From positions 1,116,537 to 1,180,536 of the forward strand of contig SSNP01000017.1 of NCBI GenBank assembly GCA_006937955.1: 64,000 nucleotides of DNA. Direction: 5' to 3'. The translations under genes and the position numbers were made by a program. Source of the DNA: Pachypanchax playfairii. Its lineage: Eukaryota; Chordata; Actinopteri; Cyprinodontiformes; Aplocheilidae. How positions within the stretch are numbered: position 1 is the stretch's first letter; each line of letters begins with the position of its first letter. The notes beneath the pieces are model-generated. The model worked only from the letters and a program-made list of their open reading frames with translations, was not told the origin of the DNA and did no database searches. Below are positions 25,427 to 36,445 of this stretch, one piece after another.

Positions 25427-28400
25427 ATGAAACTGATCTGTTTTTTCATTTCACAGGAAATTCTTTACATACTTTGCTGCTCCTTCGGCCACAATTTCAA
25501 AAGATTATTCTTACACGGGGTTTGAATAGTTGATTTTCTCACAGCTTTATGAATAAATGTGTAACTGCAACCCAAGGTTCATGTCAGCTGTCATTTTTTC
25601 CTCTGCTATGTTTATAAAATTAGGAAACAGCTACTATGTCCTGTGACCTACAGCATTATACAAAGTCCTGCATGTTACCAGCGTGTCTGCTTGTGAGAGC
25701 AGACCAGTAACTGCAGAAACAGGTCTAAACTCTGTACTGGAACAAAAAATAAAGCATCCAAGTTTAACACTCTGCTCCTGGGAAGAAAAGAAAACCATGA
25801 GAAGAGAAGATAACAGAGGATTTAACGATGGGATAAAGCAGTGCTTAGAAACCAAAGATTGTCCTGAGGGATTCCATTTGCACGGTTTAACGTGTTCCCC
25901 GCTACAAAACTGATGCAAGATTTCCACTGTAGCCAACGAAGCTTTACGCTTATCTGCTTGCATTACTCAGCACACGCCAACATCACAACTGACAGTAAAC
26001 ACTTGTATCATTTGTCACTTTGGAGTTTGCACTGTGTCTGCGTGAGCGCAGATTCTTCAGATAAGTTGAACTAAACCGGGAAAAGGCCGGAAGGAATCGA
26101 GCACAGTACTACAAACATGATAGAGAAATACTAACATATTCTGATGTTTAAACAATGTTGGTGGCTTCATTTTTGCTTTTGTGTGATGTGAACATTTATT
26201 TCAGTTTGTTTAAGGTTGTACTAATTTTTTGTTCTGATCTGCTGCCTTTCCTTAGCCAGGACTCACTTATAAGTATGTTTTTATTTCAGGAGTCATATCT
26301 CCTGATTAATAGAGCTTTATCAGTAACATTAATTAGAAAAGCTATGCTTTAACATACTGAACATTAATAGGTGCAGTTATCAGATGCTTCTGTAATTATC
26401 CTTGTGTATTTTTTCAAAGCAGATCAAAGAATCAGCTAATCGTTTCATTGAGAAAATTACTGGAATGCCTTTTACAATTGTCTCAAGCAGCAATTTAAAT
26501 AGGTTCAAGAATCTTAATTAACATGCTTATTGCTGATACTGTACCAGTAGAATAAATACATAGAAGTTTGGGGCATATGGGTTTAGCTGAAGATTAGGTA
26601 CATAATGGGATTAACAAAAGATGAGCCTCAATGCATCAGATTAACTGTGTGTGAGATTAGCAATAGCAGATTGTTACTAATATATACACTTAATCTATTA
26701 CTACAGTGCACATGTGTGTAAACATAGAACATATTTGTAAAAATAAGCACTCTGTTATTTTAAATATATCGAAATTTGTCTGCTGAATAACTCTGATAGT
26801 ATGAAATAACACTAAAATAAGAACATTATCAAAATAATTTACTTTACCTTTAGCTTCACACTTACACGATTAGCTAGCTGTGTTGCCAGTGGGCTAGCTA
26901 GATAAACATGTTTACCTTGATTTATGTTTTTGGTATATTTAGATATTAAGTGTCAGTAAATGTAAATGTTTCCTAGGTGGACAGTACGCGAAAAACAGGT
27001 ATTTCTTTTTACAAACGTCGCTTTAATTAGGACATTTTAATGTTAAATATAACAAGAGAGACCCAGTAGCTAATGATGGTTAGACAGGGGTCGCTAGGCA
27101 ACAGCAGCTCTGCTCCCAGTCAGACATTACGGGACACACCCACATCCACCGAAACTGAACATCGAAGATTCTGCGGCTGTGTCAGGGTTTCAAAAGTCCT
27201 GATATCAGGATGAAACTCTAGGACAAAGATCCGAATCTGAATCCAGGGAGAATTCGGAGGAGAGCGGATGCGTCTTCCACTGATGCATTTACGCACTCTC
27301 GTAAAAATACCAACCTCGAGCTTGGCTGGCATAACATTTGAATAATAATAATAAAACGCAACTCTTACCATTTCATCTGTTTTGCTCCCATACTGGTGTT
27401 TGCAGAATTATCCTGCAATACATCCGGAGCTCTGCATCTGGGTGATGAACTGGTTCTCAGTCAAGACCATAGCAAACACAGCCGGAGGGGAGCAGCAACC
27501 ACGGGATTCTCCACGACGCACACTGTGTTCAATCAGACATAACAGCACGTTCAAATCCACTCCAGCAGCATATTCCTAAAACATACAACTGTAAATCCGA
27601 AGCAAAAATCCCCAGCCCTTCCCCCTAAATCATACCAAGGCTCAGTCCAAGCTGGCAGGGACACAGGGACGGGGAGGGAGGGAGGAAAACAGGACTCGCC
27701 TGGTGTTTGAACTCACCAGCTTCCATTCACGAACACAACTGTTTTTGTTCCTTGTGGACAAGAACTGATGCAGCTTTTGTGCATCTCTTTCAACCCTTTT
27801 TTCGTTTTCTGTCGGCCTTTTAGCATTTATCCCCCCCTCCTCCTCCCTGTTTTTCTCTTGGCTGCACAGGCTTTGTATGAGTTCTTCCTTATTTCCATGG
27901 GTCTGTCTGGGTGTGTTTATCCTCCCCTTTTCCCTCGTGCCTCCTCCCTCCTCTCTGCACAACCCTCTCTCCACTCACGAGGCGGAGAAGGAAGGATTTT
28001 CTCATTTTCTCTCATTTTCAATGTTTTTGTGTTTGTGTGTGTGTCTCTGCACATAAAATAAAGTCTTGCTCATGTATCCAAAAAATGAGCATAAGCATCT
28101 GAAATCATTTTTCCTCACAGTGTCTAGACAAATTACAGGATAATAACATATTTAGACTGCAGTCAAGAAGCAAGGAGTTACTTTAAGAGAGCAAATGGTA
28201 TTTATAGAATAGAAACACTAACCTACAATTACAGCTTTTCTCACTTGCGTTCAATTTGGTTTTATGTCGTGAAGGAAGGACCCAAATCAAGTAAAACCAA
28301 GCCTAAAAACATTATAGTGTCAGATTCATATCTTCAATAACATCCAACAGAAACAAAATTTTTTCTCTAGCATGCACTTCTCATGATAAGTGGCCCTCCG

Positions 28401-29214
28401 AGAAGCATTTGGGCTGCGCACACTGTCATTAAGTTGTTATAAACGCTGCTGGTGTCATCAGCAAAATCGTGAAGTAGCTCTTTATGTGTCAGCTTGCAGT
28501 TCTGTCCAGAACCAAATGACAGTCTTAAATTCTGTATGAGCACCATCAGTGCATGCTTCAAAGGCCTATACTTACTGCAGGGCCATGAATATGTATGTGA
28601 AGCAGCAGACTAATGCAGCAAGACCGAAGCAGAAGAACAGCCGAAGCAAAGTTTGTCTCTTTTACAAGTTTATGTTTTTACAGCATTTTTACCTGCAAAA
28701 ATGTGTTAATATTTCATCAAAATAAACAAATGCATTTCATTTTCATGTTTATTTTTCTAGTCTGTTGACATGATTTTACAATAAGTACATTACTCATAAC
28801 GCAACAGTTTTTAATTCTATCTTTAAGCAAACATCAAAAAGCACATTGTTTTAACTAAATTCATTCTGGTTGCTGCAGCACTTGAAAATAAGGAGGTTTT
28901 GTTCTGATTCCGTTCAGTCCAGACAACAAACAGAGTTCTCAGTTCAGATGGAGCCACATTGAAGCTTTCAAGGACACTTAAAGATGGTATTTTCTGAAAT
29001 TAAACTCTGATTATAATCCCTCCAAACATCCCAGCAAGGTTGAAAACAAAAACCTGATTTTTACACAAGTTCACTCGGATATCTTTCTGGAAATACATGA
29101 CATGTGTTAGTGAAATGTTAAGTTCAAACAAAAAAAATAATTGGAATTCATTTATTTGCTGTTAGTCTGATCAAAAGAAAAAGTTCTGCAAAAACTGGAA
29201 GGATAATAATAGAA

Positions 29215-29385
29215 ACAGGAGCACCACAGGGCGCTGTACTCTCACTCTTCCTTTTCACTCTGTACACCTCAGACTTTCCGTACAGGTCAGAGTCCTGTCA
29301 TCTGCAAAAACACACTGATGACTCTGCAGTTGTTGGTGGATCAGAGATGGACAAGAAACTGAGTACAGAGAACTGTTGGCCTCAT
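29215..29385 (+). mobile_element. Degenerate non-LTR retrotransposon (LINE) reverse-transcriptase fragment
   Basis: In one frame this stretch reads TGAPQGAVLSLFLFTLY followed about 20 residues later by HTDDSAVVGG. These match two reverse-transcriptase motifs of non-LTR elements (the GAPQG block and the F/Y-A/S-DD active-site block). The aspartate pair survives, but the preceding residues are altered and the open frame ends soon after. Only this short piece is recognisable, so it is a dead 5'-truncated copy. Clade (L2/CR1-like) is a guess. Confidence 0.7.
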
Positions 29386-30459
29386 GCTTGTCGTTGGTCA
29401 TCAGCCTGAGTTGTTTTCAGAAATACAGTTGTTTAGTACTTCTCACCTCCTTCTTCCTTATCCTGTTGGGGCAACAAACTGAAGATGCATTGTGTGTTCA
29501 GACACTTTCAATCTTATTAAGCAGGGGCTGAATAGTTGCTCTGTCCTGCACATAAAATGAAAAAAAAAAAATATATATATATATATATTGGAGATTATAT
29601 ATTTTATATTATATAAAGGAGAAAGAAAAAATGCAATTTGTGCAGAAGATGCACACATATCAGTCTGGCAAATTCAATTCTTGCAAAGCCTTTCAGCCTC
29701 CATAAAGTTGTTTCTGTTTCATCATGCACTGATTTATATTCCTTTTAGCATCACTTCCATTGTTTTTGCTCACATATTAAAAGGACAAGGACAAACTCGA
29801 GGCCCCAAGCAGTGGAACAATAAGAATTTGGCAGACCATAACGCAACTAAAGGGAATGGGGATGTGCAGGTGGAGATAAAGTGTTTGCATCAGAGACTAT
29901 AAGATTCATGTTTGGATAATGTGTAAGCTTTGACTTTGTTGTTCTGTGTGTGGAGGGAAAGTCATTCCAGCACATGGGAGCCAGGAGGTGAGAAGGAAAC
30001 GAGTTTGCCACAGAGACACACAGGCAGCCAATTTGTAAATCAAATGAGTTGCTAAAATAGAGCCGGATGTTTACGCAGTTAGAATGAATTCCGATTGCAA
30101 AGTATTTCTGAGCCTGCTCTGAAGCACAAGTTATCAATGTTTTTATTTCATTTTATTATTTTCGTGACCTTCAAACAAATATACATAATAAGGTTTTGTT
30201 TCTGGAAATCTTGCTTATGTTTTACTATCAAATGTAATTTAAAGAAGACAATGTGTAGTTTTTTTTTACAAGAGGGGAAAAAAAATTCCCTCTCTGTTAG
30301 TTTGTTATTGTAAATCAACAATGGTTCAAATTATATGAGCAGAAAATCCCTGAACGTCAAACCTTTTTAATGAGCGGAAAATTAATCAGACAGTAGGATA
30401 TTATTTTACAGCAAAGACTGAGCAATTTTACAAATTATTGGAATTAGAAAATTAACAAA

Positions 30460-30960
30460 ATCCATCCATCTTATTCCTCTTATCCATGGGCAACAGGTTC
30501 AAGAGGGAAATCCAGACATCCCTCAACTCAGCAACACTCTCCAGCTCTTCCTGGATCCCAAGATGTTCCCAGACCAGAGAGGATTTCATCTGCTTGTATC
30601 CAGGATCTCGTTCTTTAAGGTCAAGAAGCCCCCTGCTGAATCGCCACCTTAATGTGAGGGAGGGGTTTGAGTGCCCCGTGATCCTGGGTGTTATGTTGTC
30701 TGGGACATAAGCCCCTGGTAGGGTCTCTCATGGAAAACTGACCGCAGGTGACTAAGAGCGGTTCAAGTTCTTTAACGGCTTGCTTGGAACAGGCGGACCT
30801 GGGCAGTACCCGTAGAGCCAGGTCTGAGGGGTCTGAGGGGGGCCTCAGGCAGTGAGAGCCTGGTGGTTGAGTCTTGGCTGCTGGTGCTTGTCTGAGCTCA
30901 GATTGAAAAGACTACAGGAAGCCCCCTCCATATGGACTCACCACCTGCATGGAGGAAAAT
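30460..30960. repeat. Teleost dispersed repeat
   Basis: The sequence starts 'ccatccatcttattcctcttatcc' and continues with 'aatgtgagggaggggtttgagtgccccg'. Both resemble a high-copy fish interspersed repeat family that I know from memory ('ccatccattttcttccgcttatcc'). Open frames in it are not genes. Confidence 0.6.
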
Positions 30961-31559
30961 CAAAGTCAGGTTGAGAGAGAGTCGAGTGGCAAAGGGGGTG
31001 ATGGGGTGTGCAGATAGACCGAGCAGAGAGACAGAAAGAGTTACATTTAATTTACATTTGGGGATTATTCAAGTATTTTTAATGAATGAATCCAGCAGTA
31101 TAATAAATAAATATATGCAGCTACAAGTGATCAGAAAAAATAAGATGAAAATACTTGACTGAGTTTCATAAAACTTGATTGAGAATTATAACTTGAGCCA
31201 AAAATAAATACATTTTACTTTAAGTGGGATTATTTGTATACACATTTTAGAAGTGCTGTGGACCTCTGAATGCAGCGGATGACAAGTGACTTCTTGTCAA
31301 ATGTTTTTTTCAAGATCACTAGCTGAAAAATTAAACTACAGACTAATTATTGTTGACATAGAAAACAAAACAAAAGGATGGAAAATTTAAAATTTTAAAG
31401 TGTTGAACAAATTAGGAAAAATATTGCAAATTTAAAAGAAATATTTTATTTTCACATGATTGCAGAAAATGTTATGAACACGACTGGCTTTCAAAATATT
31501 AATGATTCGTCTCAGAAGTTGTCAACGATCACTCATTTTAAGAGATATGTAAAGCAATC

Positions 31560-31560
<1 letters not shown>

Positions 31561-31631
<71 letters not shown>
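31561..31631. repeat. (CT)n/(CA)n microsatellite
   Basis: A short CT run followed by about 30 CA units. It forms the left border of the first satellite-like unit. Confidence 0.95.
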
Positions 31632-31633
<2 letters not shown>

Positions 31634-31912
31634 GTGTGTTTTGTTATCCTTATGGGGACCGTCCATTGACTTCCATTGATTTTAGTAACTAGATTTATAC
31701 CTAACCCAAACCCTTTTCCTCATCTTAACCATTACTGATCTATAACTAACCCTAAGACTAACTAAAACTCTATTCACACCATACCTATAAACCTAACCCT
31801 AAAAAGGGGAGTCCCCCTCATGGGGACCAGGCTTCGGTCCCCACAAGAACCCTCGGACCCCAGAAAGATAGTAAAAGTCAGGAAACGGGTCCCCAGGAGG
31901 TCAGAAATACAA

Positions 31913-31915
<3 letters not shown>
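31632..31915. repeat. CA-bounded satellite-like unit, copy A
   Basis: About 284 bp unit beginning AAGTGTGTTTTGTTATCC. It contains telomere-like 'ctaaccctaa' motifs and a perfect 7-bp stem hairpin (GGGGACC-aggcttc-GGTCCCC), and ends 'cagaaatacaaaccc' before a CA run. Near-identical copies lie at 31,943, 50,553 and 50,907. It is non-coding; the repeated open frames over the hairpin are artefacts of copy identity. Confidence 0.9.

Positions 31916-31942
<27 letters not shown>
31916..31942. repeat. (CA)n microsatellite linking copies A and B
   Basis: About 13 CA units between two satellite-like units. Confidence 0.95.
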
Positions 31943-31943
<1 letters not shown>

Positions 31944-32223
31944 AGTGTGTTTTGTTATCCTTATGGGGACCGTCCATTGACTTCCATTGATTTTAGTAAC
32001 TAGATTTATACCTAACCCAAACCCTTTTCCTAACCTTAACCATTACTGATCTATAACTAACCCTAAGACTAACTAAAACTCTATTCACACCATACCTATA
32101 AACCTAACCCTAAAAAGGGGAGTCCCCCTCATGGGGACCAGGCTTCGGTCCCCACAAGAACCCTCGGACCCCAGAAAGATAGTAAAAGTCAGGAAACGGG
32201 TCCCCAGGAGGTCAGAAATACAA

Positions 32224-32227
<4 letters not shown>
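31943..32227. repeat. CA-bounded satellite-like unit, copy B
   Basis: Tandem copy of unit A in the same orientation. Shares with A the diagnostic bases 'agaaagatag', 'aaacgggtcc' and 'aaacccac', and the short form of the telomere-like tract. Confidence 0.9.

Positions 32228-32269
<42 letters not shown>
32228..32269. repeat. (CA)n microsatellite
   Basis: About 21 CA units at the right border of copy B. Confidence 0.95.
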
Positions 32270-32272
<3 letters not shown>

Positions 32273-32883
32273 ATTTAGATAAGAGAAGTCCAACAAATTC
32301 CAACTTTTCAGAATTAAAAGACAGTATAAAAAGATCAAAGCTCAGGCTGCTCGGTCAGCTGAACCGCAGGAAAGCTGCAGCTTAAAAGTGGATTTTATGT
32401 TTGATTACACAAAGTTTGTCTGCCTTTTAAGAGAACTGTGGAACAAGAGCGAACAACTTTTTTTCTGAATATTATTCATTGAGATAAAATTTCAATTCCC
32501 AAGAGTCAACACGGCTCCTATTACAAACTCACTCAAAAATCTTCCAACAGATTAAACCTCCCGAGCAGGTTCTCGGACATTTTGTGATGTTTAAGTGTTT
32601 TAACTTACAGTAAAGACATTTTAAATCGTTAGTTAAAGGAACTTAAGGCAGCTTTACAAAATCTGACTCAGTGCTGCCGCGACAGGCGCTGTGGCTAACT
32701 GCAGCCACCAGCCAAGCCGGCACGGGAGCGCGCACAGACACTTTACAGACTGTTCGTCTTCACAGCACTGCACCGGGGAGGCTAACATACTTCACGTCAG
32801 GTCTCTCCACTCTGTTATTTGATTTGATCTCATCATTTTCATACTGTATCAGGCTCTAAACACGACCTATAATGTTTTCTCAC

Positions 32884-33161
32884 CTGGTCACAAGGAAATG
32901 AGCCATGTCAGCATCCGTTTTCACTCCCAAATGCAGCTGAAGTTCCCTCCATGAACCGAACGCATATCCAATATTTATGCGGGTGCCTGCCCGGCTTCGG
33001 TCATATTTTTTTTTTGACTCACGAGAGGCTGCTGATAAAATCTTTTTTTTCTTCGTGGTGCCACTTTTTTGGGGGGTGAGAGTGGATGCAGGTCGTTTGA
33101 TGGCTGCAGAAACATCCATAAGTATACCTTCAGTGTTTGAATCCAAGTCCACGGCGGCCAT
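32884..33161 (-). CDS. Probable first coding exon of an unidentified lysine-rich protein
   Basis: An open frame of 92 codons begins MAAVDLDSNTEGILMDVSAA, after a GC-rich Kozak-like context. It carries a basic stretch (TTKKKKIL, SRESKKKYDRSR) and a possible domain motif (RINIGYAFGSWREL then VKTDADMAHFLV). It ends at a good splice donor (ACC-AG|GTGAG) at 32,883. I recall similar INIG-x-AF-x-W-R-x-L / KTDA motifs in multi-copy uncharacterised fish proteins, but cannot verify this. The DNA just upstream (33,162-33,300) is CpG-rich with a CRE. An in-frame ATG 15 codons upstream also exists. No downstream exon was recognised, so this may be an orphan exon, a gene fragment or a short gene. Confidence 0.5.
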
Positions 33162-33300
33162 GTACTTCCTGTTCAAGAGCTGTCGGCAACGCGCATGCAG
33201 CGTCAATTTACGTCACATCCCTACAACTGCGCGGGAAATTCGGACGTCGAACTGCAGCGCATTATGTAGCACACAGCGTGTCCAAGGCAACAGACATATA
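33162..33300 (-). promoter_or_regulatory. CpG-rich promoter-like region
   Basis: Locally CpG-dense DNA in an AT-rich neighbourhood. It contains a CREB/ATF-like site (TTACGTCAC, about 33,208-33,216) and several CGCG/GCGC words immediately upstream of the exon at 32,884-33,161. Confidence 0.4.
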
Positions 33301-33439
33301 TGCAGATGGCCTCGTTATTTTGGGTTTTTAATGCTTCATGACCCATTAGCATTGAATAAACTGGAAATGCATGTGTAGTTTTTCACAAATCTTGCCTTAA
33401 GTCCCTTTAATCATCATCTACCTACTTATTTGTGTTCTG

Positions 33440-33700
33440 AGTCACAGGGAGCTGCTGTTTTTCTCCAGTGATTATTGGGCGAGAGGCGGGGTCACACCTG
33501 GACAGGTCACCAGTCCATCACAAGGCCACATACTGTATAGTCAGACAACCACTCACACACCCAATCCCTGGAGAAAACCCACACATGCAGGAGAACATGC
33601 AAACTCCATGCAGAAAGGTCCCAGTCTAGTTTGGAAACCAGGACCTTATTGCTGAAAAAGCAGCAGCGCTACCCACTGCACCACTGTGCAGCCTCTTCAA
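33440..33700. repeat. Teleost dispersed repeat (LINE-tail type), copy 1
   Basis: Contains 'gcgagaggcggggtcacacctggacaggtcaccagtc', 'ggagaaaacccacacatgcaggagaacatgcaaactccatgcagaaagg' and 'ctacccactgcaccactgtgcagcc'. This is a very common fish repeat. A related copy is at 41,640-41,985. Confidence 0.75.
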
Positions 33701-33719
33701 AGTCTAAAGCCTAATTAGT

Positions 33720-34925
33720 TTGCATGAAGTGATCCTTCATGTTTGTGCAGTATGTAAATAAATTACCATGCCATCACATATCCCTGTTAATCTCTGGACT
33801 GCTGAGAGACAACATCATGTGACATCAAACGTATCCCTGAGAGAACAGTGATGTAGAAACTGGGCTGAACAGAATGTACCTGTTGTTAGATGTAGCTTGT
33901 GTTTATTTGGGTCATTTAAGCTCTATACACATGTGATAATTAGATTCAGTCTTGTGTAACTGTTTTTTCAAGTGTATGTATAGTTAAACAAATACAACAA
34001 AAACTTGGTTAAACCTCAAGTATTCATGTTCTCTTTTTTACAGGAACTTATTTCTAACTATAATTTACAAAGATCTTGTAAATGTTTTGAGAACTGGTGG
34101 TACCTGTGTTATATGTGACTGGTTCAATGTGCTGATAAACATTGTTGTATTAGCCCAGATTTCACAATTTATAAGTGCAGATTACATTGTTAAACTCCAT
34201 CTTCTTCTTCATCTTAATGTTTTACAGCTGTTGGTGTCCTTTGAGATGTACTCCTGCTTTCCTCTGGTATTACTTGTCCACTACAGTCCTCCTTGAACTA
34301 CAGTCTCCCAGTCATTTTTCAGTGCTTTTCAAAAATAGAAAAATCCATTTTCTGCCCTAAACTCCATCCCCCATGTGGATCTGTGACTTTACTCTGTACT
34401 TGTTCTAACCTCTGCTCAGTCTCAGTCTCTGCTCACATGTCTTCCACAAAACCAGGACATATACATTATCTGGTTTTCTTGACGTTGATTAAAGTGTAAA
34501 GCATTCCTTGGCAAATAATCAGTGACATCCACAATAAATGGACCCAGATCTCTGCACGAAAGCGGTCCTGTTAATGTCGCCTGATGTTATTTTACTACAT
34601 ATTTAATGTTAACATAGCTGGTTCTTGAGGCTTTAAAACTCAAGTTTTCTGTGTTTATCTACTAAAAGGTCACCTCTCTTCAAGTTATTAGTCAAAAGGA
34701 GAGCGCTCGGGGTAACAAGCGGTGGCTAGGCATTTAATTAGTGCCAGCTTATGCTGACACCTGGTTCTGCTTGCTGAGCAACCTTTTTCACAATGAAGTT
34801 CATTTGAAGAAAATGTTAGGATGTGAAATGTGTCCCAAGACGTTTGAAAACTCTAAATTTTTTAACCCCAAGTTCAACAGGCACTCACTGGGTTAATGAC
34901 AAGTAATAAAGCAGAGCATTTCAAT
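33720..34925. other. Interval without recognised features
   Basis: AT-rich DNA with short open frames only. I see no exon, RNA gene or repeat with confidence. Confidence 0.5.
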
Positions 34926-34929
34926 TTAA

Positions 34930-34965
34930 TAATACTTTATTGATCCCCAAAGGGAAATTAGATGT
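34930..34965. repeat. LINE 3'-tail fragment
   Basis: 'aatactttattgatccccaaagggaaatta' matches a widespread teleost retrotransposon tail sequence. Confidence 0.6.
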
Positions 34966-34991
34966 AGTAACTCCCTTTTTAAGTTTCTTTC

Positions 34992-35735
34992 CAGGGGTCT
35001 GCAACCTGCTGCTCTGAAGCCCCCTGTGGCTCTTCAGAACCTCTGAAGTGGCTCCTTTTAACTTTGACCAAAATCAACATGAACCTGTGTAACAACAGGA
35101 AATGGAGCTTGTTTTTTTCACTTAAATATTGAATGTCTGCAGCAGAAAGATGCAAATATCACATAGAGGTTGTTCTGTCTGTATGAACTGATCCCGAAAC
35201 CAGAACTGAACAAACAGACTTGAGTTTCACTGAAATGTCTGTAAAATGCTACGATCAGTTGAACTTTGAGCTGTTTATGGATCTTTCTGACCTGCAGGTT
35301 GTTTTGCATCAGACTGAGGGAAACTGCATTAAAAACAATAAATAGTTTAGTAAATTTGTTTTCAACATTTTAAGTTATCAAAATATCAGAAAATAACAGA
35401 AACAAAGACCTGATTCTGATAAAAGAATGATACAGTAAAAGTTGTTTCATTTTGTGAACATTTAAGTGATAAATATCAACTACATCCAAACATTTTTATA
35501 ACCACTTGTTAATGTAGTGTTTATCCTGCAGCATGAAGGACAATTTGATGTTTTTTTTTTTGTTTTTTTTTATATAGGCTATAAACATAAAGGTGGAACT
35601 TCATACTTCAACTATAACTGGGGTAGCCTACTTGTTGTATCAAATGTTTTATTTAGGTGACTTGGCTCTTTATAAATTACATTTATTATGAATGATGTGA
35701 AAATGGCTCCTTGAGCTCTAAGTGTTGCAGACCTG
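34992..35735. mobile_element. Non-autonomous hAT-like DNA transposon
   Basis: About 744 bp. The left end CAGGGGTCTGCAACCTG and the reverse complement of the right end CAGGTCTGCAACACTTAG form a short imperfect terminal inverted repeat of hAT type. Sub-terminal 'ggctcc/ggctctt' words are typical of these elements. There is no transposase open frame. No convincing 8-bp target duplication is seen (left flank TTTCTTTC, right flank TCCTGGAG), so the ends may be slightly off or one flank rearranged. Confidence 0.6.
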
Positions 35736-35904
35736 TCCTGGAGCGATTTCTTTTGCAGAAGCCTCTGACTGAGTGTGAAGAGGATGCTTTTTTCTTTTTA
35801 TCTTTGTTAAATCCTGCTCAATCAACTCATCCAGATCAGTCCCCAGAACAGAACCATCCTTCTTTATCAGCTTGTTCGGTCTCTTTACGTCACCAACTCT
35901 GATG
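35736..35904 (-). CDS. Exon-like open frame abutting the hAT element; unidentified
   Basis: On the minus strand a good acceptor (TTTTGTATCGTTGCAG) precedes an open frame containing VGDVKRPNKLIKKDGSVLG and TDLDELIEQDLTKIKRKK. It is hydrophilic, with acidic and lysine-rich blocks typical of a nuclear protein. The frame reaches CCAGGACAG|GTCTGC, where the putative donor coincides with the terminal repeat of the hAT-like element. It lies head-to-head with nkapd1 and could share its promoter. I do not recognise the protein. It may be a real second exon of a divergent gene, or the remnant of one broken by the transposon. Confidence 0.4.
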
Positions 35905-36029
35905 CTGCAACGATACAAAACAATATTTCGTCATTTTCAAGCTATTTTCGTAATATTAATACACTATTTGGCCACCGTGAATAAACGCAGGAGTACTTGG
36001 TTGGGGCTTCAGCTTTCCACAATGATTGA

Positions 36030-36143
36030 CAAGCCGCTGGTCCAATCAGCGTTCAGGCTTTCTTACGTTTTCACCGGAAGTACGGGTGCCTCGACGTGAA
36101 CCGTGTTTTCTTCCGCTTGGAAGCTACTCGCTTCTGAAAGGTA
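36030..36143 (+). promoter_or_regulatory. nkapd1 promoter and 5' UTR exon
   Basis: Contains a CCAAT box in 'gtccaatcagcg' and an ETS site in 'accggaagtacgg', typical of TATA-less housekeeping (often bidirectional) promoters. A splice donor 'tgaaag|gtagtt' near 36,140 likely ends a non-coding first exon that joins the acceptor before the ATG at 36,446. Confidence 0.6.
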
Positions 36144-36445
36144 GTTTGAATCTGTTGACATTGCGATAGTAAACATGTAACTCTTAAACATGAAAGTGAA
36201 CGTGTTGTATGTTAATGTGTAGCTGCGTGAAGCAGGTTTGACTTAAGTTCAATTATTGTTTTTGTAACATCATCCATTGTTAGCTAATGAACTTGGCTAA
36301 CAGGTGATCGTTGAAAGACTTACATCTCCCGTGATTTACTAGTGAAGTCTGTCGTTTATGTTCTTTTCACACTTCTTTACTGTCCTCTTACGGTTGGGTT
36401 TGTTTTTGTGTGACTTACACGGTGTTTTTCATTCAGGGTGTCACG

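Larger units (their letters stand above)
25200..32880. other. Gene-poor, repeat-containing interval
   Basis: No exon is supported here. If dixdc1 has a long CH-containing isoform, its 5' exons could lie in this interval, but I did not find CH-domain motifs. Contents listed separately: an ambiguous base (25,426), a LINE fragment (about 29.2-29.4 kb), a teleost dispersed repeat (30.46-30.96 kb) and satellite-like units (31.56-32.27 kb). A weak X-box-like sequence (GTCGCTAGGCAAC, 27,090-27,102) sits beside locally CpG-containing DNA and could mark a promoter. Confidence 0.5.

Noticed and set aside
25683..25913. 76-codon plus-strand open frame
   Set aside because: No recognisable motif, promoter or splice context; random frame length for this region.
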